Source: JBFMHP01 sp964557295
GTDB lineage: Bacteria > Pseudomonadota > Gammaproteobacteria > RBG-16-57-12
DNA: 64,000 bases
NCBI GenBank assembly: GCA_964557295.1
Contig: CAZKZP010000015.1
Location: forward strand, 1 to 64,000
Reading direction: 5' to 3'
Part shown: positions 31,233-40,375 of the stretch, one piece after another
How the letters are laid out: every line of letters begins with the position of its first letter
Position numbering within the stretch: the stretch's first letter is position 1
Position numbers and translations under genes: made by a program
Notes under the pieces: generated by a model
Told to the model about the DNA's origin: nothing
What the model saw: the letters and a program-made list of their open reading frames with translations, nothing else
Database searches by the model: none

Positions 31233-33667
31233 GCCAGCGCGTCGTGAGGTTGATTCACGGGAAGCCACACTTTGAACCTTGTTCCAATACCGACCTCACT
31301 TTGCACATCGATCCGCCCGTGGTGCTTTTGGATGATGCCATAGGACAAGGATAGGCCCAGCCCTGTCCCTTTGCCGATCGGCTTGGTGGTAAAAAACGGA
31401 TCGAATATCTTCGGTAGGTTTTCTGGCGGGATGCCTTTACCGGTATCCGCTATTTCCACCCACACGTCTTCGCCCTGGTGTCCGGTGCGGATGGTGATAG
31501 TGCCGCGTTCCTCGATGGCATGGACGGCGTTCACCAACAGATTCATGAATACCTGATTGAGCTGCGAAGACAGGCATTCCACTTCCGGCAGTGCGCCATA
31601 CTCCTTGATCACGCTCGCCTTGTATTTGATCTCGTTGTTGACGATGTTGAGCGTGCTGTCTATCCCTTTATGCACGTCGGAAAAATGCCATTCATCCGCT
31701 GCATCCACATGGGAGAAGTCCTTCAGGTTCTGCACGATTTTCTTGACGCGGGTGATGCCATCCACGGATTCCTCCATCAATGCGCGCAAATCTTCCTTGA
31801 TAAAATCGATATCCAGTTTTTTCCGGACAGCCTTCAACCGATTGCGCATCACTTCATCGGCTATCGCACCTTCTGCCTGCTCGTAGCTGGCCACCATGCT
31901 GAAAAGATCTTGCACATACTTTTCTAGTGTGCCCAGATTGGAATAGACGTAACCGATCGGATTGTTGATCTCGTGCGCCACGCCGGCCGCCAGTTGTCCG
32001 ATCGAGGCCATCTTCTCGGATTGCAACAACTGACTGTGCACCTCCTGAAGCTTGTCGTTCAGGACTTTCAATTCTTTATAGCGTTTACTCAACTCGCCTT
32101 CCGCGCGCTTACGTTCGGTGACATCCCGGACAATCGCGATAAAACGAGCCTCCGCTCCGTCATGGTGGATATATTGCAGCGCCACTTCCACCGGAATCGC
32201 ATGACCATCCTTGTGCCGATGCGTCGTTTCGAAGGTGACTGCGGCCTGGCGCCCGGAAAGCATAGGCTCAAGCAACTGGCGGAAGCTTTCCTGAGTAAAC
32301 TCAGTCTTGATATCCAGCGGCGTCAGTTGCAATAACTCCTCGATGGAATAACCCACCTGCGCAGCCGCCCCACGATTCGCATAGATGAACTTGAGCGTCT
32401 CCGGCGCGAACATGAAAACACAGTCATGGGTTTGATCCAGCGTACTCTTGAATTGATTGAGCGCCTCTTCGGTTTGCCGGCGCCCTTCGAGCAAGGCGCC
32501 GAACTCATCGGCCATTTCGTTAAAGCTGTCGCCTACCTGGCCAAGTTCATCGCGCGTGCCCAGGTGAACTCGCTCACGCAGGTTTCCTCCGGCAAAGGCA
32601 CGTGAGGCACACGCAAGTGATTGAATGCTGTCGATAGTCGAAAAATAAATTCCGGCGGCAAAATAGGCGACGACCAAGATCAACGAGCAGGCGATGCCGA
32701 TGCTCACGTATAGCGTATTTTTTGCGCGGTCTATCCTTGCCTTCAGCAGCGTTTCGGTCGCTGGCAGCAGCGTTTCATACATTTGCCGGTAGCTCCTGTC
32801 GATCACGACGCTGGTCATGCTGTAGTAATCTTCTTGCGTGACAGTGAAATGCCCGGCAAGGATGTCTGTTTGCACCCGCGCGGTTACTTGTCGCGCCGCA
32901 TCGTCAATATCTCTGAAGACTGCCGCGAGCGCATCGTGCATGGCCGGGTCAGTGCGTCCGACTTTGGCAAGATTAGCTTGGAGGGGACCGAGGCTTTCGT
33001 ACAGCATGGCAATGATGCCGTATAAGCCCATTTTTTCGGAATCGGTAATCTGCTTCTTGGATAATATCCCGAGTCCATAAGCACGAAGCTGCCCCAGATG
33101 CTCGAGCATGTCCGGGAATTTTATGATGGTAGTGTCCAACAGATAATAGGTATCAATCTGGGGGTCCAGCGTCAGTTTATATTGATCGGCGACAACCACC
33201 TCAAGAGACTGTATCTGCTCAATCAGCCGCGTATGGGCAGCGAAATTTTCGGCTAGCGTCCAATCGAACCTGTCTTCATGCAATCTCGCCCAGCCTTCCT
33301 TGATGTCGCGCCAGTCACCGGTCAGTTTCAGGCTGTCCGGCAACTTTGCGTCCATCGTATCGAACGCGTTGATGACCTCTTTTTCCTTGGCGGCACACCT
33401 GTCGCGCATGGCATCGTTACCGCTAAGAGCCGCGGCACAAAGTCCGCGATGCTGCTGGATCACCTGGATGGTCTGAGAAAATGGCTTGATCAGCTCAATA
33501 CCTTTCAATTCCTGTTGCGAGGTACGAATCACCTGACTAAGGCTGGTGAACAGGCTGACGATCACCACAGCAATGGCCACCAGCGATAGCAGCCACAGGG
33601 CTGTAAACTTCTTGTTATATCCCATGCGGTTCATCAGGGCGATGGCAGGGGTGAACAGTGCTTTCAT
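31229..33667 (-). CDS. Membrane sensor histidine kinase (NIT-like/HAMP/PAS/HisKA/HATPase)
   Basis: The 812-residue protein has a transmembrane segment at about 23-45. A periplasmic helical sensor of about 250 residues follows, with the NIT-like signature QQHRGLCAAALSGND. A second transmembrane helix lies at about 322-345, then HAMP and a PAS domain at about 400-525 ending IVRDVTERKRAE. The H-box MASIGQLAAGVAHEINNP has phospho-acceptor His565. The ATPase domain has N, G1 (IADTGKGIPP) and G2 (GTGLGLS) boxes. It has no receiver of its own, so it should phosphorylate a separate regulator. The divergently encoded REC proteins 304 bp away are the obvious candidates. Its catalytic half is nearly the same as that of the kinase at 34780-37128. 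Confidence 0.9.
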   Translation of the reverse strand: MKALFTPAIALMNRMGYNKKFTALWLLSLVAIAVVIVSLFTSLSQVIRTSQQELKGIELIKPFSQTIQVIQQHRGLCAAALSGNDAMRDRCAAKEKEVINAFDTMDAKLPDSLKLTGDWRDIKEGWARLHEDRFDWTLAENFAAHTRLIEQIQSLEVVVADQYKLTLDPQIDTYYLLDTTIIKFPDMLEHLGQLRAYGLGILSKKQITDSEKMGLYGIIAMLYESLGPLQANLAKVGRTDPAMHDALAAVFRDIDDAARQVTARVQTDILAGHFTVTQEDYYSMTSVVIDRSYRQMYETLLPATETLLKARIDRAKNTLYVSIGIACSLILVVAYFAAGIYFSTIDSIQSLACASRAFAGGNLRERVHLGTRDELGQVGDSFNEMADEFGALLEGRRQTEEALNQFKSTLDQTHDCVFMFAPETLKFIYANRGAAAQVGYSIEELLQLTPLDIKTEFTQESFRQLLEPMLSGRQAAVTFETTHRHKDGHAIPVEVALQYIHHDGAEARFIAIVRDVTERKRAEGELSKRYKELKVLNDKLQEVHSQLLQSEKMASIGQLAAGVAHEINNPIGYVYSNLGTLEKYVQDLFSMVASYEQAEGAIADEVMRNRLKAVRKKLDIDFIKEDLRALMEESVDGITRVKKIVQNLKDFSHVDAADEWHFSDVHKGIDSTLNIVNNEIKYKASVIKEYGALPEVECLSSQLNQVFMNLLVNAVHAIEERGTITIRTGHQGEDVWVEIADTGKGIPPENLPKIFDPFFTTKPIGKGTGLGLSLSYGIIQKHHGRIDVQSEVGIGTRFKVWLPVNQPHDALA

Positions 33668-33971
33668 AGCGTCTCAACATAATCTATTCGGGCATCGCGC
33701 CGGTACTGAGTGTTCATGGGGCTCTGTCATATTACTCACCTCGCTTTGCGCCCCCATCCTCAGTATTTGATGGGGATATCGTTAGCGCTTGCCTACCTGT
33801 TATCGGCCTCCAGTTACGTTTGAATAGTGCGCGGCCGCAAATATTATCCCCTCGCCAACAGATATGCGTTAAGAATGAGAGTGAGTTGCCGCTACAGTGG
33901 GAAAACATGCGCGTATTGGATGGCATGATCCACGCTCGATAACGCCAGGTCTAAGGATATGGAGGATGGTG
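33668..33971. promoter_or_regulatory. Divergent promoter region of the signalling island
   Basis: About 300 bases between the membrane kinase and the first response regulator. An inverted repeat, CCCCATC at 33752-33758 and GATGGGG at 33769-33775 with a 10-nt spacer, is placed roughly midway and could be an operator or a small terminator. No clear sigma-70, sigma-54 or sigma-28 promoter was recognised. Confidence 0.4.
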
Positions 33972-34787
33972 ATGGTGCAGGAAAAATTATTACTACTTGT
34001 CGACGATGAAACAAACATTCTGCGGTCATTGTCACGACTGCTGCGGCGTGATAGCTACACCATTCTGACCGCCAGCAGCGGCCGTGAGGGCTTGGAGATC
34101 CTGCAACAACAACCGGTACAGGTCATCGTCTCGGACCAGCGCATGCCGGAGATGAGCGGGGTCGAATTTCTCTCCAAGGCGCGCGAACTCTATCCTGACA
34201 CGATACGCATCGCACTCAGTGGCTACACCGATCTCAACTCGGTGACTGAAGCGGTCAATAAAGGGGCAATTTATAAATTCCTGACCAAACCCTGGGAAGA
34301 TGACGAGTTGCGCCAACACATCAGCGAGGCATTCAATCTATATCACAAAAACTCCGCGCACCGGCCATCCAATGCAAACGTGATCATAGGGGAAGCGGCG
34401 GCATCCACACTATCATGTCGCCAGTCCCAGCCGCTCACCCTGTCCATGCTGGAGATGCTCATCGATGCACTGCCGCAGGCGATACTGGTCTTTGACCGTG
34501 AACAGAATGTCTTGTGTGGCAATCAGAAGGCGCGTCAGTGGTTTTGCGCAAGCCCCGCTACCGCTCCGACACTGCCGCCTTCCCTGGGCGATATTCCGGC
34601 AGAGGTACTCAGCTGGGTCCGTCAAATCAATGCCCAGGTAGGGCACGTTCGCCGTAAGCTCTCCACGCCTCAAGGCACACAGTGGGATGTGGATATCACG
34701 CAACTCGCGGCATGGCCCGGCGGGCCTGCCGTCATGGTTTCACTGCTGCCGGTGACAAGCACCATGGAAGACGCTGACCATGTCTGA
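33972..34787 (+). CDS. Response regulator, REC plus PAS-like domain
   Basis: The protein has 271 residues from ATG 33972, chosen because GGAGG at 33961-33965 then has a 6-nt spacer. The upstream in-frame ATG at 33966 abuts that site. The receiver domain occupies residues 5-122 with acidic pair Asp11/Asp12, phospho-acceptor Asp55 (VIVSDQRMPEM) and Lys106 (LTKPWED). The C-terminal half (about 155-245) looks like a small PAS fold (MLIDALPQAILVFDREQNVL) rather than a DNA-binding or enzymatic output. It is the first gene of the operon and overlaps the next start by 8 nt. It may relay phosphate or bind a partner. Confidence 0.85.
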   Translation: MVQEKLLLLVDDETNILRSLSRLLRRDSYTILTASSGREGLEILQQQPVQVIVSDQRMPEMSGVEFLSKARELYPDTIRIALSGYTDLNSVTEAVNKGAIYKFLTKPWEDDELRQHISEAFNLYHKNSAHRPSNANVIIGEAAASTLSCRQSQPLTLSMLEMLIDALPQAILVFDREQNVLCGNQKARQWFCASPATAPTLPPSLGDIPAEVLSWVRQINAQVGHVRRKLSTPQGTQWDVDITQLAAWPGGPAVMVSLLPVTSTMEDADHV

Positions 34788-37128
34788 TGTTGTCATGATA
34801 CTGGAAGACGATGTCGAGCAGGCCCGGTTACTGAGTCTGTATCTTGAATCCTTGGATTTTTCCTCACCCATGATCTGCCATTCAGGCGAGGAGGCTCTGG
34901 CCGTGGTTGAGAACCACAAGCCAGGGCTGTATCTGGTGGATATTGAGTTGCCGGGTGAGCATGATGGGTTGGCCATGGCATGCCTGCTACGGGAGAAACA
35001 CCCCGCGCCCTTGCTGTTCATCAGCGCCTATTCAGACCAGGAAAAACTCTTGGCGGCCACGGCCGTGGAGGCCGACGGGTACCTGGTGAAGCCATACAGC
35101 CTGGAAGGCTTACGTGCCGCCATTGCCATTGCTCGGAATAAGTTCAGCGCCACTGCCAACTTACATGCGGTGATCAATGAGAAATACCGCATCGAATTCA
35201 GCTTGATGGAAGAAAACTATCGGCTGAAGACACTGCACAAGGCATTGGAACTCCAACGCAAGGCTGACAGAAATCTCATCGGCTCACGTAATTTAGATGA
35301 CTTCTGCCGGCAAATCATCCGTGATCTGATGTCACTCACCCAGGCGCGTTATGGCGCCTTTGGCGTGTTTGACGCGCAGGGCCGGATGAGCAAATTCCTC
35401 ACCGAGGGTTTGAATACTAATGAATATGCCACGCTGAAGGGGTGCCCGAGCGGCAAGGGTCTGTTGTATGCCGTCTATCACGGGAAGGACATAGTGAATA
35501 TCCCCGAGATCGGAGCCCATCCGGAGGCCCATGGTTTTCCACTCGGCCACCCGCCAATGCGCTCGCTGCTAGGCATCCCCCTGATGGTCTCTGGCGGCAC
35601 GAAAGGGGCGATTTATCTGACCGACAAGCAGGGCGGTGAGCCCTTTACCGAAAATGATGTCAACATTATCAGGCTTTATGCTGGCGAGGCAGAACACGTG
35701 CTGGAGCGTGAAGCCCTGCTCCAGGACCTGGATCAGCGTAATGATGAACTGTTACAACGCGAGGAAAGGCTTAAGCGACAAAATGCCGCCTTGCTGGAAC
35801 TCGCCTCCAAAATCAATCTTTCCGTGCCCGATTATCACACCAGTTCGGGATTGATCATCCGCGAGGCAGTGCACACCCTGGAGCTGGCACAGGCCGGCAT
35901 CTGGCTGTTCAACAAGGACAGGTCGGCACTGGAGTCAAGCCTGCTCCACCAGGCACAGAACAAGCGCTTTGCTGCTGGTGCCGTTATTCAGCGCAGCCAA
36001 TACCCGAGCTATTTCTCCGCGATAGAACAACACCGCGTGGTCGTAGCATACGATGCATTGCATGATCCAAACACCGCCGAACTGGCGGCCTCCTATCTCA
36101 TTCCGTTCGGAATAGGGGCCTTGCTCGACGTGCCGATCTGGATCAATGGCGTCGTAGGTGGCGTGGTCTGTCTCGAACATGCGGGCGGACCACGCCATTG
36201 GCATATGGACGAACAAAACTTCGCCAGCGCGATTGCCGAAATGATCTCCAATCTGCTGGAGTTGCATGATCAGGAGCTGGCGCAACAGGAATTGCAGCAG
36301 CAATTGCAGGATTCTCATCAGCAGCTGCTCCAGTCCGAAAAAATGGCCTCCATTGGACAGCTGGCGGCCGGCGTGGCGCACGAGATCAATAATCCCGTGG
36401 GTTATGTCAGCTCAAATCTCGGCACCTTGCAGGAATATGTAGGAAGCCTGTTTGAGCTGTTGGCAGGCTACGAGCAGGTAGAACAGGCTCTGACCGATCA
36501 CCCTCAGGTCCTGACACAATTAAAACAACTGAAGCAACGCATCGAAGTCGATTACCTGAAACAGGACATCGTCGACCTGATACAGGAATCGCGCGATGGT
36601 CTGACCCGCGTCAAACAGATCGTCCAGGATCTGAAGGACTTCTCGCATGTCGATGAGGCCGAATGGCAATGGGCCGACCTGCGGCGCGGCCTGGAAAGCA
36701 CCCTGAACATCGTCAACAACGAGTTGAAATATAAGGCCGAGGTGATCAGGGAGTACGGAGATCTGCCGCAGATAGAATGCATTCCCTCGCAGCTGAATCA
36801 GGTGTTCATGAACCTGCTGGTCAACGGCGCCCATGCCATCGAGCAGCACGGGACCATCACGATTCGCACTGGCAGCCAGGGCGAAGAAGTATGGGTGGAA
36901 ATAGCGGACACCGGCAAAGGCATACCGCCAGAAAACCTGCCGAAGATATTTGATCCATTCTTCACCACCAAGCCGGTCGGCAAGGGCACCGGGCTCGGGC
37001 TGTCACTCTCCTACGGCATCATTGAGCGGCATAAGGGGACCATCACCGTGGACAGCGTGGTCGGCCAGGGCACCTGCTTCAGGATCGTCCTGCCGGTTCG
37101 GCAGGCAATACCCAAGGCATCGGCATAG
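34780..37128 (+). CDS. Hybrid sensor kinase, REC-GAF-GAF-HisKA-HATPase
   Basis: This 782-residue soluble protein carries an N-terminal receiver with phospho-acceptor Asp54 (LYLVDIELPG). Two GAF-type sensor domains follow at about 170-315 and 340-485. The first contains the typical YGAFGVFDAQGRM and the MRSLLGIPLMVSGGTKGAIYL block. A coiled coil leads to the H-box with His534 and an ATPase domain with IADTGKGIPP and GTGLGLSLSYGII. With no membrane segment it senses a cytoplasmic signal, and its own phosphorylation state can modulate the kinase. The start overlaps the upstream regulator by 8 nt. The kinase core is a close paralogue of that at 31229-33667. Confidence 0.92.
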   Translation: MSDVVMILEDDVEQARLLSLYLESLDFSSPMICHSGEEALAVVENHKPGLYLVDIELPGEHDGLAMACLLREKHPAPLLFISAYSDQEKLLAATAVEADGYLVKPYSLEGLRAAIAIARNKFSATANLHAVINEKYRIEFSLMEENYRLKTLHKALELQRKADRNLIGSRNLDDFCRQIIRDLMSLTQARYGAFGVFDAQGRMSKFLTEGLNTNEYATLKGCPSGKGLLYAVYHGKDIVNIPEIGAHPEAHGFPLGHPPMRSLLGIPLMVSGGTKGAIYLTDKQGGEPFTENDVNIIRLYAGEAEHVLEREALLQDLDQRNDELLQREERLKRQNAALLELASKINLSVPDYHTSSGLIIREAVHTLELAQAGIWLFNKDRSALESSLLHQAQNKRFAAGAVIQRSQYPSYFSAIEQHRVVVAYDALHDPNTAELAASYLIPFGIGALLDVPIWINGVVGGVVCLEHAGGPRHWHMDEQNFASAIAEMISNLLELHDQELAQQELQQQLQDSHQQLLQSEKMASIGQLAAGVAHEINNPVGYVSSNLGTLQEYVGSLFELLAGYEQVEQALTDHPQVLTQLKQLKQRIEVDYLKQDIVDLIQESRDGLTRVKQIVQDLKDFSHVDEAEWQWADLRRGLESTLNIVNNELKYKAEVIREYGDLPQIECIPSQLNQVFMNLLVNGAHAIEQHGTITIRTGSQGEEVWVEIADTGKGIPPENLPKIFDPFFTTKPVGKGTGLGLSLSYGIIERHKGTITVDSVVGQGTCFRIVLPVRQAIPKASA

Positions 37129-37140
37129 GCGCGGGAAATC

Positions 37141-38484
37141 ATGGTCGAGACACAAGAATCAGAAACGCCATCTCAACCCGCCACGCTGCTGCTGGTGGAC
37201 GATGAGCAGAACATCCTGTCATCGTTGCGCCGGCTGTTCCGGCCGCTGGGCTACGAAATCCTCACAGCCAAGAATGGTCGCGAGGGTTTGGAGGTGATGG
37301 AGAACGAGGCCGTCGATCTGGTGATTTCCGACATGCGCATGCCGGAGATGGACGGCGCCGAATTCCTCGAACAGGTGGCGCTGCGCTGGCCCGACACGAT
37401 GCGCATCCTGCTCACCGGGCACGCCGACCTGAGCTCGGCGGTATCGGCCATCAATCGTGGCAATATCTACAAATACCTCAACAAGCCCTGGGAAGACAAC
37501 GACCTCAAGCTGACGGTGCAACACGCGCTGGAAAAACGCTTTCTTGAACAGGAACGGCGCCGGCTGGTCGAACTGACCCAGCGCCAGAATGCGGAATTGA
37601 TGGATCTCAATGCCAACCTGGAAAACAAGGTGCGTGAGCGCACGGCGCAATTGCAGGAAACCCACACCAAGCTGAAAACCACCCATGAGATGCTGAAGAA
37701 GAATTACCTGGCATCGATCAAGGTGTTCGCCAGCCTGATTGAACTGCGTGAGGGCGTGCGGCGCGGGCACGCCCGGCGCGTCGCGGATCAGGGGCGCAAT
37801 CTGGCGCTTGACCTGGGGATGAGCCAGGCCGAGGCGCAGGATGTGATGATCGCCGGGTTATTGCATGATCTGGGCAAGCTCACCCTGACAGACACTCTGC
37901 TGCACGCGCCCTTTTACAGCCTGAAGCCAGAGGATCGCGCCGTAGTCGCCGCGCATGCCGTACTGGGCGAGACGGTACTGATGGGCCTCGAACCCCTGCG
38001 TGAGGCAGCGCGCTTGATCCGCAGTCACCATGAGCACTGGGATGGCCAAGGTTATCCCGATGGCTTGAAGGGCGAACAGATTCCACTCGGGGCCAGGATA
38101 CTGGCCGTGGTCAGTGACTATGACGACCTGCAGACCGGCGCCCTGTGGACCCAGACCATGAGCGCGAGTGAGGCGCGTGAGTTTCTCGAACGAAATCGCG
38201 CAAAGCGCTATGACCCAAAGGTGGTGGACGCCCTGTTCCGCGAATGTGCCGCAGAACCACTCAGGGTGAACGAAAAACAACTGGGCCTGCGCCCGGGCAC
38301 CCTGCGCGAAGGCATGATCATCGCGCGTGATGTCTTTCTCAGCGACGGGATCATGCTGCTCTCCGAAGGACATGTGCTGGATGAGCGGATGATCGAACGG
38401 CTGCGCAATTTTGAAAAAATGTCGGGTGAAATGCTGATATACGTCTATGAACCCGCCAGTCCGGGACCCGCCGCTGATGGCTGA
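37141..38484 (+). CDS. Response regulator with HD-GYP domain (c-di-GMP phosphodiesterase, RpfG type)
   Basis: The 447-residue protein has a receiver at 14-130 (Asp64 in VISDMRMPEM, Lys115 in NKPWED). A coiled coil (about 135-190) leads to an HD-GYP domain at about 195-370 with the metal pair His242-Asp243 (LLHDLGKL) and the diagnostic HHEHWDGQGYPDGLKGEQIP at 296-315. HD-GYP enzymes hydrolyse c-di-GMP to pGpG/GMP, so phosphorylation would change local c-di-GMP. A further 70 residues at the C-terminus resemble a small beta domain. It lies 12 bp after the hybrid kinase and overlaps the MglA-like gene by 8 nt. Confidence 0.92.
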   Translation: MVETQESETPSQPATLLLVDDEQNILSSLRRLFRPLGYEILTAKNGREGLEVMENEAVDLVISDMRMPEMDGAEFLEQVALRWPDTMRILLTGHADLSSAVSAINRGNIYKYLNKPWEDNDLKLTVQHALEKRFLEQERRRLVELTQRQNAELMDLNANLENKVRERTAQLQETHTKLKTTHEMLKKNYLASIKVFASLIELREGVRRGHARRVADQGRNLALDLGMSQAEAQDVMIAGLLHDLGKLTLTDTLLHAPFYSLKPEDRAVVAAHAVLGETVLMGLEPLREAARLIRSHHEHWDGQGYPDGLKGEQIPLGARILAVVSDYDDLQTGALWTQTMSASEAREFLERNRAKRYDPKVVDALFRECAAEPLRVNEKQLGLRPGTLREGMIIARDVFLSDGIMLLSEGHVLDERMIERLRNFEKMSGEMLIYVYEPASPGPAADG

Positions 38485-39136
38485 GCTCAACGAACAGAAC
38501 AACAGCCTGGCCGTGAAGCTGGTGTTTTACGGCCCGGCGCTGAGCGGCAAGACCACCAACCTGATGCGCCTGCACGACCTGCTGCGCCCGGAGCTCAAGG
38601 GCGAGCTGATGACCCTGGAGACCAAGAATGACCGCACGCTGTTCTTTGACCTGCTGCCGCTCGGCATCCGCGCCCCGTCGGGGCTGTTGATCAAGTTCAA
38701 ACTCTACACCGTGCCGGGCCAGGTCGCCCATGACAGCACCCGCAAGGCGGTGCTGTCGCGCGCCGATGGCGTGGTGTTCGTGGCCGACTCACAACAGGCG
38801 CAAAGTCTGAACAATGCCGAATCATTCGAGAACCTGGCGGAGAACGCCGCGCGCGTCGGCCTGGATTTCATGACCCTGCCGCTGGTGGTGCAATTCAACA
38901 AACGCGATCTGCCCAACATCGTCACCGAGGAAGAAGTCAGCGCGCGCTGGAGCGCCACCCCATGGCCCCTGGTGTTTGCCAGCGCGGTGCAAGGAACAGG
39001 GGTGGCCGAAACCTTCGAATGCCTGCTCGCCAAGGTCTATCGGGACCTCGACCGGAAATATGCTCTGGCCGACCAGCATCAGCTGCCGGAACGGGCCTTT
39101 GTCGATGCAGCCGCGCGCGGCGGGATGTGTGTGTGA
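38477..39136 (+). CDS. MglA-like small Ras-type GTPase
   Basis: The protein has 219 residues from ATG 38477, which overlaps the upstream stop. It matches MglA along its length: P-loop GPALSGKTTN (19-28), the switch region DRTLFFDLLPLGI (52-64), the G3 box YTVPGQ (77-82), VVFVADSQ (99-106) and the G4 box QFNKRDLP (139-146). MglA cycles between GTP and GDP and sets the leading pole for type IV pili or other motility machinery in Myxococcus and Thermus. Its GAP MglB (roadblock fold) is not seen in this window. Being in an operon with a PilB-like ATPase suggests a motility or polarity role. The next gene starts within its stop codon. Confidence 0.9.
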   Translation: MAELNEQNNSLAVKLVFYGPALSGKTTNLMRLHDLLRPELKGELMTLETKNDRTLFFDLLPLGIRAPSGLLIKFKLYTVPGQVAHDSTRKAVLSRADGVVFVADSQQAQSLNNAESFENLAENAARVGLDFMTLPLVVQFNKRDLPNIVTEEEVSARWSATPWPLVFASAVQGTGVAETFECLLAKVYRDLDRKYALADQHQLPERAFVDAAARGGMCV

Positions 39137-40374
39137 TGGAAGAGATGTCGCATCTGCCCTGCCCCGACTTCGAGCGCGATTTCAACCTGGATGAATTGCT
39201 CGGCGGTGTCGATCGGGCAAGTCTGCTGCGCAGCGTGGCCGAACTGCTGGGCGCCGGGGTGCGTCTGCTCGGCCCCGCCGGCGAACAGAAAGGCATGCAG
39301 GGCGATCCCGGTGACGGCCCGCGCTATCCGCTGGTAGTGGAGCTCGAGCCGGTGGGCTACTTGCAGACACCGGCCGACGTGGAGCCGCAGCGTGTCCAGG
39401 CAGCGGTCAGATTGCTGGTGATGTTATTGCGTGCCGGCGCGCGTTATCTGATGGCCTCCAACCTGCACCTGCATGCCGTGCAGAGCGATTACGAGACATT
39501 GCAGCGCAAACACGCCGCGTTGCAGGACTCCGAACAGCGCTACCGCGATCTCGCCAGCCAACTTGAGCAGCGTGTCGAGACCCAGGTGCGGACCATCGAA
39601 AAACACCAGCGCCAGCTTTATCAGGCGGAAAAACTGGCCTCGGTGGGCCAGCTGGCCGCCGGCATGGCGCATGAGATCAATAACCCGCTCGGCTTCATCA
39701 AGAGCAATCTCACCACGGCCAAGGGTTATGTCGCCAAGGTGTATCAGTTCGCCGCCGCCCTCCGGGAGGGTGACAACACTGAGGCGCTGCACGCCGACTG
39801 GAAACGCCACGATCTGGATTTTGTGCTGGAGGACTTCGACATTCTGCTGGATGAATCCATCGACGGCGCCAGCCGCGTGGCCACGATCGTGGCCGAACTG
39901 AAGGATTTCTCCCGTGTGGACAGTGCCGGCGAAGAGGTGGTGGATCTCAATCACACCCTGGCCACCGTGTGCAATGTGGCCCGTGCCCAGATACCGGACG
40001 GCATCACGCTGCTTCAGGAATTCACCCCCCTGCCCCCGCTGCGCTGCCACGCCGGGCGCCTGGGACAGGTGTTCATGAACCTGCTGCTCAATGCCATCCA
40101 GGCCACAACCGCGGGCGGTGAAATCCGCCTGCGCAGCTGGGCGGATGGACAAAGCATCTTCATCCAGTTTCGTGACACCGGCTGTGGCATCCCGCCGGAG
40201 AAGCTCAGCCGCATCTTCGACCCCTTCTATACTAGCAAGGACGTCGGACACGGCACTGGCCTGGGTCTCACCGTCAGCCGCGATACCGTGCGCGCCCACG
40301 GCGGTGATATTGGCGTCGAGAGTAGTGTGGGCCAAGGCAGTACGTTCATCCTCACCTTGCCGATCAGGAGCTGA
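39136..40374 (+). CDS. Soluble histidine kinase
   Basis: The protein has 412 residues from ATG 39136, sharing one base with the MglA-like stop (TGATG). The first 120 residues are a poorly defined, possibly GAF-remnant sensor (SLLRSVAELLGAGVRLLGPAG). A coiled coil follows at about 120-170, then the H-box LASVGQLAAGMAHEINNP with His179 and a HATPase domain (RDTGCGIPPEKLSRIFDPFYTS region, GTGLGLTVS). No membrane segment or receiver is present. It ends 1 nt before the REC-ATPase gene, so the two are almost certainly co-translated and a cognate pair is likely. Confidence 0.88.
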   Translation: MEEMSHLPCPDFERDFNLDELLGGVDRASLLRSVAELLGAGVRLLGPAGEQKGMQGDPGDGPRYPLVVELEPVGYLQTPADVEPQRVQAAVRLLVMLLRAGARYLMASNLHLHAVQSDYETLQRKHAALQDSEQRYRDLASQLEQRVETQVRTIEKHQRQLYQAEKLASVGQLAAGMAHEINNPLGFIKSNLTTAKGYVAKVYQFAAALREGDNTEALHADWKRHDLDFVLEDFDILLDESIDGASRVATIVAELKDFSRVDSAGEEVVDLNHTLATVCNVARAQIPDGITLLQEFTPLPPLRCHAGRLGQVFMNLLLNAIQATTAGGEIRLRSWADGQSIFIQFRDTGCGIPPEKLSRIFDPFYTSKDVGHGTGLGLTVSRDTVRAHGGDIGVESSVGQGSTFILTLPIRS

Positions 40375-40375
40375 G

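Noticed and set aside
40091..40375. A longer N-terminus for the REC-ATPase beginning inside the upstream kinase gene
   Set aside because: It would overlap the kinase ATPase domain by nearly 300 bp. ATG 40376 has an AGGAG site at ideal distance and directly precedes the receiver fold.
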